In this document: positions 34,936-44,191 of the stretch, one piece after another | Layout: each line of letters begins with the position of its first letter | Position numbering within the stretch: position 1 is the first letter of the stretch | Assembly (NCBI GenBank): GCA_902615435.1 | Contig: CACMOZ010000002.1 | Location: 1 to 44,191 of the forward strand | Direction: 5' to 3' | Origin: an uncultured Pelagibacteraceae bacterium | Lineage (GTDB): Bacteria; Pseudomonadota; Alphaproteobacteria; Pelagibacterales; Pelagibacteraceae | DNA length: 44,191 nucleotides | Position numbers and translations under genes: made by a program | Notes under the pieces: generated by a model | What the model was told of the DNA's origin: nothing | The model's input: only the letters and a program-made list of their open reading frames with translations | Database searches by the model: none

Positions 34936-36092
34936 TAATTTTTTATTAATCTTTTATACTCTTTTAAATTAGATTGGCACATTGTTTCAACATCAAATTT
35001 TTTAGTAATATTTTTTCTACCTTCATTTCCCATCGATTTCAATTCATCTTGAGATAATTGAATAACAGTATTTAAACTTTTCGCAAGTTCTCTTGGGTCA
35101 TCATGCTTATATAATAGTCCAGTTTTTTTATTTATTATTGTCTCTTTTGATCCTCCTATATTACTTGCTACAATAGGCTTACCCATTGCTTGTGCTTCTA
35201 CAGATACTCTACCAAAAGCTTCGGGCTCTATGGAGGCCGAAACTACTACATCAGCTAAAGAGTAAGCTAGTGGCATTTCTTTGCAATTTTGAATAAATTT
35301 TACTTTTTTATTCAGGTTATATCTTTCAACTAAATTTATTAATTTTTTTGAATAAACTTTTCTTCCTTGATCTGATCCAAGTATGACAGCTTGAAAGTTT
35401 GTTATATTGTAATCCTCAATTAAAATATTCAAAGATTCTATAAACTTCTCTTGACCCTTCCAATAAGTAAGTCTACCTGGCAAAAGTATGGTAATTTTAT
35501 CTGAAGCTAAACTCCATTCCTTTTTAAGTTTTTCTTGCTTTAAAATTGAAATATTTTTTGAGTTAAAATAATCCACATTGATACCTCTAAAAATAACTCT
35601 AAGTTTTTTTTCTTTACTTAAATATTCATTATAATTTTCGTTTATATGACTAAAGATAAAATTAGATCCAGCAATCGTTAACTTTGCTCTTAACATTACA
35701 CTGTTGTAAAATTTTTTTATATTATTTTTAAAATTATAAGTTCCATGAAAAGTTGTTACAAAAACTCTCCCAGTCAATAAACAAGCTAAATAACTTGCCC
35801 AAGCAGGTGCGCGACTTCTTGCATGAACGATATTTATCTTAAAAAAAATTATATATAAAACAAGTGCTAGAGTATTAAAGAATATAATTAAAGGATTTTT
35901 TGAGTGAACGGGTAACCTCAATATTTTCACTTTATCTTTTTTGACAAATTTTAATAATTCTCCACCTGAAGTTGCTACGAATGACCCACATTCATTCTCT
36001 GATAAAAAATGTGCAATATCGTAACAGCCTGTTTCTGCCCCGCCGTAACCAAGCTTTGGAATAACTTGAAGAACATTTATTTTAGTAGCCAT
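34935..36092 (-). CDS. Glycosyltransferase, GT4 family
   Basis: This 385-residue protein has a GT-B fold typical of GT4 enzymes. The N-terminal acceptor domain begins VIPKLGYGGAETGCYDIAHFL. The C-terminal donor domain contains ILLPGRLTYWKGQEKFIESL (about residues 203-222) and SIEPEAFGRVSVEAQAMGKPIVASNIGG (about 291-318), which carries the E-x7-E nucleotide-sugar motif. It probably transfers a hexose in lipopolysaccharide or exopolysaccharide synthesis. The glycan is unknown. Its gene heads the minus-strand cluster and overlaps thrS by 1 nt, so a surface glycan enzyme is coupled to a translation operon. The start faces the hydrolase gene across 36 bp. Confidence 0.88.
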   Translation of the reverse strand: MATKINVLQVIPKLGYGGAETGCYDIAHFLSENECGSFVATSGGELLKFVKKDKVKILRLPVHSKNPLIIFFNTLALVLYIIFFKINIVHARSRAPAWASYLACLLTGRVFVTTFHGTYNFKNNIKKFYNSVMLRAKLTIAGSNFIFSHINENYNEYLSKEKKLRVIFRGINVDYFNSKNISILKQEKLKKEWSLASDKITILLPGRLTYWKGQEKFIESLNILIEDYNITNFQAVILGSDQGRKVYSKKLINLVERYNLNKKVKFIQNCKEMPLAYSLADVVVSASIEPEAFGRVSVEAQAMGKPIVASNIGGSKETIINKKTGLLYKHDDPRELAKSLNTVIQLSQDELKSMGNEGRKNITKKFDVETMCQSNLKEYKRLIKN

Positions 36093-36128
36093 GATATTTG
36101 TTATATATTAGCACTAAAATAAACTTAT

Positions 36129-36884
36129 ATGAAAAAATTCAAATATTTTAAAATTTCAAAGACTAGAAAGCTTAGATTTATCGACAATTATTATAGAAAA
36201 AAACTTTATATTGTTTTTCTTCATGGGTTTATGTCGGATCTTGAAGGGAAAAAACCTAAGACTCTTTTAAATTATGCAAAAAAAAAACGATTGGGGTTTT
36301 TTGCATTAGAATATTCAGGTCACGGAAAATCATCTGGGGAATTTACTAAAGGCAATATCAGCTCCTGGACTAAAGATACAAGAATTATGATCAGAAAAAT
36401 TGTAAGAAAGAATAATTTTATACTAGTTGGTTCTAGCATGGGTTCATGGATTGGACTTAATCAATTTAAATTTTTTAAAAAACAAATTCAAGGTTTTGTT
36501 GGTATAGGCTCTGCGCCTGAATTCTTGACAAGATTAATGTGGGAAAAATTTTCTAAAAAAATTAAATTTGAAATTATAAATAAAGGAAAAGCAATTATTA
36601 AGAATGGAAATTACGAGTATCCTATTTCATATCAGCTCATAAAAGATGGTAGAAAAAATAAAATTTTAAATAAAAAAAATTATTCAAAAATTAAAGTTTC
36701 AATGGTACATGGGAAAAAAGACGAAGTAGTACCAGTTTATTTTTCAAAATTAGTATTATCTATATTTAAAAATGCTAAAAAAAAATTAGTAATTGTCGAG
36801 AATGGTGATCATAGTTTATCTAGCACTAATCATCTAAAAATTATTTTGAAAGAATTAAATAATTTGGTTGAAAATCTTAATTAA
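36129..36884 (+). CDS. Alpha/beta hydrolase
   Basis: This 251-residue protein has the alpha/beta hydrolase layout: the oxyanion segment FLHGFMSDLEG at about residues 30-40, EYSGHGKSSG, the nucleophile elbow GSSMG with S103, the acidic residue D198 in HGKKDEVVP, and the catalytic histidine H228 in NGDHSL. No signal peptide is present, so it is cytoplasmic. It resembles small serine hydrolases such as BAAT/CE10-like or YqiA-like esterases. The substrate is unknown. It ends convergently with the SDR gene, overlapping by 30 nt. Confidence 0.87.
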   Translation: MKKFKYFKISKTRKLRFIDNYYRKKLYIVFLHGFMSDLEGKKPKTLLNYAKKKRLGFFALEYSGHGKSSGEFTKGNISSWTKDTRIMIRKIVRKNNFILVGSSMGSWIGLNQFKFFKKQIQGFVGIGSAPEFLTRLMWEKFSKKIKFEIINKGKAIIKNGNYEYPISYQLIKDGRKNKILNKKNYSKIKVSMVHGKKDEVVPVYFSKLVLSIFKNAKKKLVIVENGDHSLSSTNHLKIILKELNNLVENLN

Positions 36885-37721
36885 TCCTTCTTTAAAAGTT
36901 GGATACAGCAATTTATAATTAAAAAATCTTTTCATTTTTTTATTGTCTACTTTTTTTGAATCTCTATAAAAATCTTTTAGCATCCCTTCCTCTAAATCAT
37001 CTATATCTAATAATTTTGGGGTATCTATTTTTAGTAATTTTGAACCGAATATTGCAAGTTCTTCCTGAGAAGCCGGTTTATCATCAGAAATATTGAAAAT
37101 TTCATTTCTTTTAAATTTATTTAAAGAAAGAAACAAAATATTAGCTATATCTTCAATGTGAATTCTTGAAAAAAAATGATCCTTTTTTTTTACAATTCTC
37201 GCTTCCCCACTTAATAATCTTTTTAAAATATTATTATCATTTGAATAAATCCCAGATAATCTTAAAATTTGTGTTGGCAGATTATATTCTTTCGAAAATG
37301 CAAGCCATTCTCTCTCTGCTGACAGTCTACTTTTACCGTTCATTGAGATTGGATTAGTTTCACTATTTTCATCTACCCAAGCACCGTTATGATTACCGTA
37401 AACACTAGTTGCCGACAAGTAAGTAATCCATTTGGTTTTTGTTTCTCTAATTACTTCTTTAAAATTTTCAATTACAATGTCCTGTTCTTCTACCGGTGGA
37501 ACCGAAATTAAAATATGGCTTGCCTCAAATATTTTTTTTATAACGTTTTTATCTTTTCTTTCTTTACTAAATTGAAAAGCATTATATTCAATTTTATCAA
37601 ATTTTAGTGAAGCTGATTTATTACGTGTAGTAATATTTAATTCAAATTTTACATTTTCTTTAACAAGTTTTTTTACAAAATGTCTTGCTACCTGGCCAAA
37701 TCCAAAACAAAAAATTTTCAT
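36855..37721 (-). CDS. NAD(P)-binding SDR-family epimerase/reductase (YeeZ-like)
   Basis: This 288-residue protein begins with an NAD(P)-binding motif FCFGFGQVARHF (glycine-rich loop at about residues 5-12). It later has ISVPPVEEQD, the ATSVYG segment near 105-110, and LRLSGIYSNDNN near 160, patterns of extended short-chain dehydrogenases of the YeeZ type. Its reaction is not known; nucleotide-sugar epimerase or reductase activities are the usual alternatives. It lies 8 nt downstream of the membrane protein gene and overlaps the convergent hydrolase gene by 30 nt. Confidence 0.82.
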   Translation of the reverse strand: MKIFCFGFGQVARHFVKKLVKENVKFELNITTRNKSASLKFDKIEYNAFQFSKERKDKNVIKKIFEASHILISVPPVEEQDIVIENFKEVIRETKTKWITYLSATSVYGNHNGAWVDENSETNPISMNGKSRLSAEREWLAFSKEYNLPTQILRLSGIYSNDNNILKRLLSGEARIVKKKDHFFSRIHIEDIANILFLSLNKFKRNEIFNISDDKPASQEELAIFGSKLLKIDTPKLLDIDDLEEGMLKDFYRDSKKVDNKKMKRFFNYKLLYPTFKEGLIKIFNQII

Positions 37722-37729
37722 TTTATATC

Positions 37730-39544
37730 CTATTTCTTTTTAAAAATTTCCCAATGACTAAATTTCTCAAAAAAAGTGTATTCATTGATTATAAAAGTAT
37801 TGAGCAATTTTAACCTGCTACCTGCATGCCCATACGCATCAATATCAGACCTGTAAATTAAATAAGATGGTGAATTTTCTTTTAAATCTTTTATTATATT
37901 ATTTTGAATGTTTAACGGGGTAGCCGAGTACATCAAAAAGAATTTACTACATGTTGGTTTTTTTAAAAAATAAGGAACAGCTACTTCATTAGTAAATATC
38001 ATTACACATTCATCTTTTGATGATAATTTTTTATAATAAGAAATTAAATCTTTATAGTCTTCATTTAAAAAAATATCGTCTGAAAAATTTATAAGTTTGT
38101 GAATACTACTTTTTGACATTTTCATGTTACTAAAGCTTTTGTTTTCTAATTTCTTATCTACAAAAATTGAAGCTACAAAAACTAATAATAAAAAATAACT
38201 CACAAAATTCAAATTTATTGAAAGAAATATTTTTTGTTTAAGTGCTGTATTAATAATTTTGTAATATAATAAAGTTATTAAAGGAATATAAAGAAAACTA
38301 GATGCTTCTCTTATATGTGGACTATCTGATCTACTTAAACCGTACTTGAAGTAAAAAATACTTATTATAAAAAAAACACATACAACTAGCAAAAATTTGA
38401 GATCCATTTTTTTGTTATTATTAATTTCTGTAATTATTAAAAAGCCTGTAATTAAAAATAATATCAAAGCCTTTGTTGCCCTTGTATCTAGGGATAAAAA
38501 GGGCGTAGGGAATATTAAACCTTGAATTTGGTCAATTGTAGAAATTGCTAATTTTACATTGATAAAAAATTGCTCAAATTCATAATTAGGAATGTAGTAA
38601 TATAAAGTTGTCCATCCCCCTACTATGGATATCAGCAGAATAATTGAAAATTTAAATTTTCTTTTAATAAGCAAAAAAATTAAGAATAAAAATAGTACTG
38701 AATTTATATAAATACCTATATCAATATACCAGAACATACTCGCAGAGGATAAAAGTCCAATTAAAATAAGATTTAAATTTTTTTTATTTTTTAATATTAG
38801 AAAATTCATAATTAAAAACATAAATAAAAGAAGAAGAATACTTCTTTGTAAGAATATTGGACTCATATAACTTGTAAAAGTTAAAAAAGTTAATGAAAGT
38901 ATTAAATAAAAAATTATTTTTAAATTAGTATTAAAATTAACACTTGATGAAATTCTATAAGCAATTAACAGAAGGAAAATCTTATTGAGAAGAGTAGCAA
39001 AAAAAGAAAAAAATCTAGTTATTCCGATGGTTTCAATATTAAAAAAATTCCATAGTAAATATGGAAAGAAATTTCCAACATAACCTCTTAAAATGTAAGA
39101 AGATTGCCAAAATTCATTTTTAATATTTGCATTGTTAGAGGGTGTTAACCATAATCCCTCATGAAAAATATCTAGTTGATAATTTAAGTCTTTAAAATCA
39201 ATAAAAAAAAACTCAATAATAATTAAATTAAGGCTTATAAATAAAAAAACTTTTAACCTAAATGGACTTTCAGAAACAATATTCTCATATTTAAAAATAA
39301 TATTTTTAATATTGTTGTAGAAAATCTTTTCATAAATTTGATAATAAAAAATCAAAACAATAAAAGGTATTGAAAGATATACAATAAAACGCAAAGTATC
39401 GTTTTGTGAGTGATGTTTATTTTGAAGGTAACTATCACCTACATGAGCACTCTCAAGATCAAATGGAATTGAAATTTTATCCCAAATTAAAGTAACAAAA
39501 ATTATTGAGATTAAAAATAAAAAATAAGGTTTTGTTTTTTTCAA
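37730..39544 (-). CDS. Polytopic membrane protein, GT-C glycosyltransferase-like
   Basis: I assign the start to a TTG at 39544, one base after the gltB stop, giving 604 residues beginning (M)KKTKPYFLFLISIIF; an upstream TTG at 39601 would overlap gltB by 56 nt. At least eleven hydrophobic segments are visible. A first extracytoplasmic loop contains LNYQLDIFHEGLW, an acidic, aromatic loop similar to the catalytic loop of GT-C mannosyl/arabinosyltransferases. The last 140 residues form a soluble-looking domain (DDIFLNEDYKDLISYYKKLSSKDECVMIF region). A GT-C transferase using polyprenyl-phosphate sugars is likely, but the family is not established. It lies between gltB and an SDR gene. Confidence 0.7.
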   Translation of the reverse strand: MKKTKPYFLFLISIIFVTLIWDKISIPFDLESAHVGDSYLQNKHHSQNDTLRFIVYLSIPFIVLIFYYQIYEKIFYNNIKNIIFKYENIVSESPFRLKVFLFISLNLIIIEFFFIDFKDLNYQLDIFHEGLWLTPSNNANIKNEFWQSSYILRGYVGNFFPYLLWNFFNIETIGITRFFSFFATLLNKIFLLLIAYRISSSVNFNTNLKIIFYLILSLTFLTFTSYMSPIFLQRSILLLLFMFLIMNFLILKNKKNLNLILIGLLSSASMFWYIDIGIYINSVLFLFLIFLLIKRKFKFSIILLISIVGGWTTLYYYIPNYEFEQFFINVKLAISTIDQIQGLIFPTPFLSLDTRATKALILFLITGFLIITEINNNKKMDLKFLLVVCVFFIISIFYFKYGLSRSDSPHIREASSFLYIPLITLLYYKIINTALKQKIFLSINLNFVSYFLLLVFVASIFVDKKLENKSFSNMKMSKSSIHKLINFSDDIFLNEDYKDLISYYKKLSSKDECVMIFTNEVAVPYFLKKPTCSKFFLMYSATPLNIQNNIIKDLKENSPSYLIYRSDIDAYGHAGSRLKLLNTFIINEYTFFEKFSHWEIFKKK

Positions 39545-39545
39545 A

Positions 39546-42500
39546 TTAGCTTGCTTTTTTTTTATAAACCTTATTAGTAATTGGATTTTCCAGTTTATCA
39601 AGCATTTCTATAGGGCAAACTTGTTTGAAGTTTTTAATCTCTGACTCGAAATTATCTAAAATTTGTTTTCCTATAAAAGAATTTGTTTCATTGGTAAAAT
39701 TTTTTAATTGTTCTTTTAAAAATGATTTCCAATAATCTGTTTCAATTTTTTGCCAGATAATTGAAGATGGATTTGCATAATTTTCAAAAGTATTTTTTTC
39801 GTCGTAAATAAAAGCCATTCCTCCAGTCATACCTGCTCCAAAGTTGTCACCAACTTCCCCTAATATAATTGCCGTTCCTCCAGTCATATACTCACAACCA
39901 TGGGCTCCACAACCTTCAACGACTGATAAGCTTCCTGAATTTCTTACTGCAAATCTTTCGCCCGCTTGACCTGAAGCAAATAATTTTCCTGAAGTAGCTC
40001 CGTAAAGAACTGTATTACCAATTATAATATTTTTGCTAGAAACAAGTTGATTTTTTGATGAAGGATAAACGACTATGGTTCCGCCAGATAAACCTTTGCC
40101 TACATAATCGTTACAATCTCCTTCAACTATAAGTTTGATGCCTTTTGTTAAAAAAGCGCCAAGCGATTGACCGGCCGATCCATTCAACTTAATTTTTATC
40201 GTCTCGTCATTAAGTTCATTATTTCCAAATTTTTTATAAACGTAATGAGATAATCTTGTTCCAACAGATCTATATGTATTTTCAATTTCATATTCAAAGA
40301 CATTTCCTGAGCTTCTGTCGATCTTATTATTTATTTGAGACCAAATTTTTTCATCAAGTGTGTCTGGAACTTGATTAATATTTTTATCTTTACAATATCT
40401 TTGGTTTTCTCCAGGGTCAGCTTGAACTAATAGGGGATTTAAGTCTAAATCATCTAAATTTGAGGCACCTTTGTTAACTTGTGATAATAGATCTGTTCTT
40501 CCAATAATTTCATTTACGGACTTAAAGCCTAATGATGCAAGAATTTCTCTCACTTCTGTCGCTACAAATCTAAATAAATTTACTACTTTCTCGGGTGTTC
40601 CTGTAAATTTCTCACGCAAAGATATATCTTGACTGCAAACTCCAACTGGACATGTGTTTGAGTGGCATTGTCTTACCATAATGCAACCCATTGCAACTAA
40701 AGATGATGTGCCCATACCGTATTCTTCAGCACCCATCATTGCTGCCATCACGACATCTCTCCCAGTTTTTAAACCACCATCAGTTCTTAAAGTAACATTG
40801 TGCCTTAAATTATTTAAAGTTAAAATTTGATTAGCTTCAGTTAAACCCATCTCCCATGGTATTCCTGCATATTTAATACTTGTTTGCGGACTCGCACCAG
40901 TTCCTCCTGAATGACCAGATATCAAAATGATGTCTGCTTTCGCCTTTGCAACACCTGCAGCGATTGTGCCAATTCCAGTCGATGCTACTAATTTTACCCC
41001 GACCCTTGCTCCAGGGTTTATCTGTTTTAAATCATAGATCAGTTGAGCAAGATCCTCAATTGAATAAATATCGTGGTGTGGCGGAGGTGAAATTAAAGTC
41101 ACTCCTGGTGTTGAATGTCTTAATCTTGCTATTTCTTCAGTAACCTTAAATCCTGGAAGTTGTCCGCCTTCTCCAGGTTTAGCTCCTTGGGCAATTTTAA
41201 TCTCTATTTCATTAGCGTTGTTTAAATAATCAACGGTAACACCAAACCTGGCAGATGCTATTTGCTTAACTCTTGAGTTTGAACTATCTCCGTTTGGTAA
41301 ACTTTTAAATCTTTTGGCATCTTCACCTCCCTCTCCACTACAAGAAGCTCCTTTTATTCTATTCATTCCAACAGCTAAAGTTTCATGGGCTTCTGCAGAT
41401 AAAGCTCCATGGGACATACTCCCGCTTCCAAAGCGTTTCAATATTTCATCTATGGGCTCTACCTCATTTATATCTATTTGATTACTCAAGTCTTTAAATT
41501 CTAACAAATCTCTTAGATTAATAGGTGGTAAATTATGTATTCCTGCTGAATATTTTTTATACTGTTCGTATGAACCACTACTTACTGCGCTTTGCAGCAA
41601 ATGTATCAACTTTCCTTGATACTGATGATCTTCTCCACTTTTTCTATATCTGTATAGGCCACCAATAGGTAAGCTAAATACATTTTTTGAATTGAATTTT
41701 TCGTGAAGCTCTTTAATTTTTTTTTCTATTCCGATGATACCTATGCCAGAAATTCTTGAGGACATGCCAGGAAAATAGTCAGAAACAATAGCTCTACTTA
41801 GTCCTACTGCCTCGAAATTACATCCTCCTCTATAAGAGCTTATTACCGAAATTCCCATTTTAGACATTATTTTTAGTAATCCAGCATCTATAGAGTTTTT
41901 GAATTTTTTTACACAAGTTTCAAAATCAGATTTACCAAATAATTTTTTTTCAAATCTTTGATGGATACTGTCAATCGCTAAATATGGATTAACTGTAGTC
42001 GCACCCACTCCAATTAATATAGCAAATGAATGGGTATCCATTGCGTCAGAGCATTCAACATTTAAAGAACAATAACCTCGTAAACCGTGTTTGACTAAAT
42101 GTGAATGAACTGCTCCAACAGTTAATATACTTGGTATGCTTGCTTTTTGATTGGAGATATTTTTATCAGACAAAATCAGACATGTGCTGCCTTCTCTTAC
42201 TGCTGTTTCTGCCTCTTCGCGAATTGACTCTATTCTGTTTTTTAGTGAATCGTTAATATCGAAAGTGCAATCAATTTCTTTTACTTTTTTTGAAAAAAAC
42301 TTTTTAAATTTTTTTAATTGAGAATTTGTAAGAATAGGGCTATCTAGGACATAAATATCCTCTTCAGTAAGATTGTCAAAATCCAAAATGTTTCCCAGAT
42401 TTCCAAATCTTGTTTTCAAACTCATTACTTTGTTTTCACGAAGTGAGTCTATCGGTGGATTTGTTACTTGACTAAAATTTTGTCTAAAATAATGTGATAC

Positions 42501-44042
42501 TGGTCTGAAATGACTTGAAAGTACTGCTACAGGGGTATCATCTCCCATTGAGCCAGATGCTTCTTTTCCTTCTTCGGCCATTGGATGAAGTATTAATTCT
42601 AAATCCTCAATACTTAAACCTGACAAATACTGTCTCCTTCTTAAATCGTCACTTAAAAAATTTGGCCTTTCATTCTCAGAGGATATTTTTTTTTCAAGAT
42701 CAATAATTTGTTTATTATACTTTTTATAGTCTTTAGCTAAAAAATCTTTTATTTGCTTATCTTTAAATAGTTTTCCTTTTTTTAAATCTATTGCAATAAT
42801 CTGACCTGGGCCAAGTTTTCCTTTTTCAACAATTTTTTCCTCTGGAATTTTTATCATTCCAGTTTCTGATCCTGCAAAAAATAAGTTGTCAGAAGTAATT
42901 GTGTATCTTAATGGTCTAAGTCCGTTTCTATCTGAGGAAGCTAAAACCCATTTGGCATCTGTAGCGCAAATTGCAGCTGGACCGTCCCATGGCTCAATCG
43001 TACTATTTAAAAAATTAAATAAATCTTGATGATTTTTTGGAACAGTTTTACTCCTCTTAGACCAAGCATCAGGGATCATCATTAATTTAATTAAAGGAGC
43101 TAATTTTCCAGAGTGTGTAAGTAACTCAAATACATTATCTAAAGCTCCTGAGTCTGATGTGCTTCTTATGACTGGTTTTAAATCTTTTACATTATTAAAT
43201 AATGAACTAGACATATCTTGCTCGTGTATCTTCATCCAATTTATATTTCCTTTTAGAGTGTTTATTTCCCCATTATGCGCAAGAGTTCTGAAAGGTTGGG
43301 CTAAATCCCAGCTAGGAAATGTATTTGTGGAGTATCTTTGGTGAAAGATAGCAAATCTAGAAGTTAATTTTTTATCATTAAGATCAGGATAAAACTCTGA
43401 CAACATTTCTGCCAAAAACATTCCTTTATATACAATTGATCTCGAACTGAAAGAGCAGATATAAAAGTCTTTTAATTGTTTTTCTCGAGCAATCTTTTCA
43501 ATTTTTTTTCTCGTTTCAAATAAATTTCTCTCTAAATCATTAGTTTCCAAATTTTCATTTTTTTTAAACATGACTTGAGCAATTTCTGGACGGTTTTGGT
43601 CTGCCGTTTTTCCAAGCACACTTGGATTGATTGGAACTTGTCTCCAGCCATAAATGTAATAGTTTTCAGATAATAATGAGGACTCAATTATTTCCCTACA
43701 TTTTTCTTGTTCCGAATAATCTGTTCGAGGTAGGAAAACCATACCAACACAAATTCTTTTATTGTCATCGGGTGTATGCCCAGTAGATAAAATTTTTTCT
43801 TTAAAAAATTCAGGAGCGATTTCTATTTGTATTCCAGCACCATCGCCAGATTTTCCATCTGCATCAACTGCCCCTCTATGCCAAATTGCTTTTAAAGCTT
43901 TAATTCCATATTCAACTATTTTTCTAGACTTTTTTCCATCAGTAGTAGCAATTAAACCTACTCCACATGCATCATGTTCCATATCTTTGTTGTAATTAAA
44001 ACTTTGTTCTAAAATTTTTCTATTTTTTATATATCGACTCAT
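39546..44042 (-). CDS. gltB: Glutamate synthase (NADPH) large subunit
   Basis: GltB makes two glutamates from 2-oxoglutarate and glutamine. The 1,498-residue protein has an N-terminal Ntn-type glutaminase domain, whose nucleophile is C27 in HDACGVG after removal of a propeptide. A central domain and FMN-binding synthase domain follow with GAKPGEGGQLPGFKV and the ISGHSGGTGASP loop, and the iron-sulfur cysteine cluster CIMVRQCHSNTCPVGVC. A C-terminal beta-helix (GXXG repeats, about residues 1260-1440) completes it. The length is normal. It follows gltD by 5 nt, the typical arrangement for the heteromeric enzyme that assimilates ammonium with glutamine synthetase. Confidence 0.98.
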   Translation of the reverse strand: MSRYIKNRKILEQSFNYNKDMEHDACGVGLIATTDGKKSRKIVEYGIKALKAIWHRGAVDADGKSGDGAGIQIEIAPEFFKEKILSTGHTPDDNKRICVGMVFLPRTDYSEQEKCREIIESSLLSENYYIYGWRQVPINPSVLGKTADQNRPEIAQVMFKKNENLETNDLERNLFETRKKIEKIAREKQLKDFYICSFSSRSIVYKGMFLAEMLSEFYPDLNDKKLTSRFAIFHQRYSTNTFPSWDLAQPFRTLAHNGEINTLKGNINWMKIHEQDMSSSLFNNVKDLKPVIRSTSDSGALDNVFELLTHSGKLAPLIKLMMIPDAWSKRSKTVPKNHQDLFNFLNSTIEPWDGPAAICATDAKWVLASSDRNGLRPLRYTITSDNLFFAGSETGMIKIPEEKIVEKGKLGPGQIIAIDLKKGKLFKDKQIKDFLAKDYKKYNKQIIDLEKKISSENERPNFLSDDLRRRQYLSGLSIEDLELILHPMAEEGKEASGSMGDDTPVAVLSSHFRPVSHYFRQNFSQVTNPPIDSLRENKVMSLKTRFGNLGNILDFDNLTEEDIYVLDSPILTNSQLKKFKKFFSKKVKEIDCTFDINDSLKNRIESIREEAETAVREGSTCLILSDKNISNQKASIPSILTVGAVHSHLVKHGLRGYCSLNVECSDAMDTHSFAILIGVGATTVNPYLAIDSIHQRFEKKLFGKSDFETCVKKFKNSIDAGLLKIMSKMGISVISSYRGGCNFEAVGLSRAIVSDYFPGMSSRISGIGIIGIEKKIKELHEKFNSKNVFSLPIGGLYRYRKSGEDHQYQGKLIHLLQSAVSSGSYEQYKKYSAGIHNLPPINLRDLLEFKDLSNQIDINEVEPIDEILKRFGSGSMSHGALSAEAHETLAVGMNRIKGASCSGEGGEDAKRFKSLPNGDSSNSRVKQIASARFGVTVDYLNNANEIEIKIAQGAKPGEGGQLPGFKVTEEIARLRHSTPGVTLISPPPHHDIYSIEDLAQLIYDLKQINPGARVGVKLVASTGIGTIAAGVAKAKADIILISGHSGGTGASPQTSIKYAGIPWEMGLTEANQILTLNNLRHNVTLRTDGGLKTGRDVVMAAMMGAEEYGMGTSSLVAMGCIMVRQCHSNTCPVGVCSQDISLREKFTGTPEKVVNLFRFVATEVREILASLGFKSVNEIIGRTDLLSQVNKGASNLDDLDLNPLLVQADPGENQRYCKDKNINQVPDTLDEKIWSQINNKIDRSSGNVFEYEIENTYRSVGTRLSHYVYKKFGNNELNDETIKIKLNGSAGQSLGAFLTKGIKLIVEGDCNDYVGKGLSGGTIVVYPSSKNQLVSSKNIIIGNTVLYGATSGKLFASGQAGERFAVRNSGSLSVVEGCGAHGCEYMTGGTAIILGEVGDNFGAGMTGGMAFIYDEKNTFENYANPSSIIWQKIETDYWKSFLKEQLKNFTNETNSFIGKQILDNFESEIKNFKQVCPIEMLDKLENPITNKVYKKKAS

Positions 44043-44047
44043 ACTAG

Positions 44048-44191
44048 TTAAGCTGCCTCAATTGTTTTATTTTTTTTCAATTTAAACTGTAAATATCTTT
44101 CAATCTGGGCTGCTGCGTCTCTGCCATCTCTTATAGCCCAAACAACTAATGATGCACCTCTTACAATATCTCCTGCAGCAAAAACTCCGTT
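44048..44191 (-). CDS. gltD: Glutamate synthase small subunit, C-terminal fragment
   Basis: The window edge cuts this gene; only the last 47 codons are present. They read [20 protein letters not shown] then [14 protein letters not shown], the GltD C-terminal FAD-binding motif (FAAGDxxRGxSLVVWAIxxGRxAA). GltD passes electrons from NADPH through FAD and iron-sulfur centres to GltB. The stop lies 5 nt before the gltB start, giving gltD-gltB order. Upstream sequence is outside the window, so completeness and promoter cannot be judged. Confidence 0.95.
   Translation of the reverse strand, partial: NGVFAAGDIVRGASLVVWAIRDGRDAAAQIERYLQFKLKKNKTIEAA

Noticed and set aside
39545-39601. Upstream TTG start of the polytopic membrane protein inside gltB
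   Set aside because: It needs a 56-nt overlap with gltB; the TTG at 39544 gives a 1-nt gap and a normal basic-then-hydrophobic N-terminus. Not excluded with certainty.
1-44191. CRISPR arrays, transposases, restriction or toxin-antitoxin systems
   Set aside because: No regularly spaced repeats and no recognisable proteins of these kinds were seen on either strand; only the tRNA-Ser segment looks accessory.

Overview
The window reads as a stretch of chromosome from a free-living marine alphaproteobacterium of the SAR11 / Pelagibacterales type. The basis is a very AT-rich sequence, Lys/Asn/Ile-heavy proteins, almost no spacer DNA (many ATGA-type overlaps), class I lysyl-tRNA synthetase, CobS/CobT beside a J-domain protein, and alphaproteobacterial gene order. 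This is an inference from gene content and composition; no 16S rRNA lies in the window.

Layout. (1) 6-6383, plus strand: rpmH, rnpA, yidD, yidC, argB, a HAD nucleotidase, dapD, dapE and a small SET-domain lysine methyltransferase, packed as one probable transcription unit. It joins ribosome/RNase P/membrane insertion functions to arginine and diaminopimelate synthesis. (2) 6380-10483, minus strand: a 59-aa membrane protein, a 577-aa exported protein of unknown function, def, fmt and truA. (3) 10556-15729, plus strand: aroK, aroB, then (after a convergent BolA-family gene) a J-domain protein, cobS and cobT. (4) 15726-19241, minus strand: a VUT-family queuosine precursor transporter, rpmB with its own promoter, pyrD and class I lysK. 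(5) 19334-24034, plus strand: trkH, an AmpG-like muropeptide permease, a cytoplasmic NlpC/P60 peptidase with SH3-like domains, and a SAM methyltransferase. (6) 24035-25500: the only clearly accessory region. (7) 25500-36092, minus strand: translation genes (thrS, infC, rpmI, rplT, pheS, pheT, lepA) with glycosyltransferase genes fused onto both ends of the cluster. (8) 36129-44191: an alpha/beta hydrolase, an NAD-binding SDR protein, a polytopic GT-C-like membrane protein, gltB, and the 3' end of gltD cut by the window edge.

The most interesting region is 24165-25500. An intact tRNA-Ser(GGA) at 25411-25500 is followed downstream by about 1.2 kb carrying three small secreted/membrane protein genes, and then by a perfect 74-bp copy of the 3' part of the same tRNA. 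The copy ends exactly at the CCA terminus. This is the layout expected of an element integrated in a tRNA gene, but no integrase is present. Two copies of a 28-bp imperfect hairpin-like motif sit just inside the two ends. In addition, the stop codon of the upstream glycosyltransferase shares its last base with the first base of this tRNA, so RNase P processing would cut that mRNA inside its stop codon.

Most of the rest is conserved core genome. Secondary points are the SET-domain protein with a full post-SET cysteine cluster, CobS/CobT without CobN in the window, and the absence of engB/yihA between yidC and argB. No CRISPR array, rRNA gene, transposase or obvious restriction or defence system was seen.
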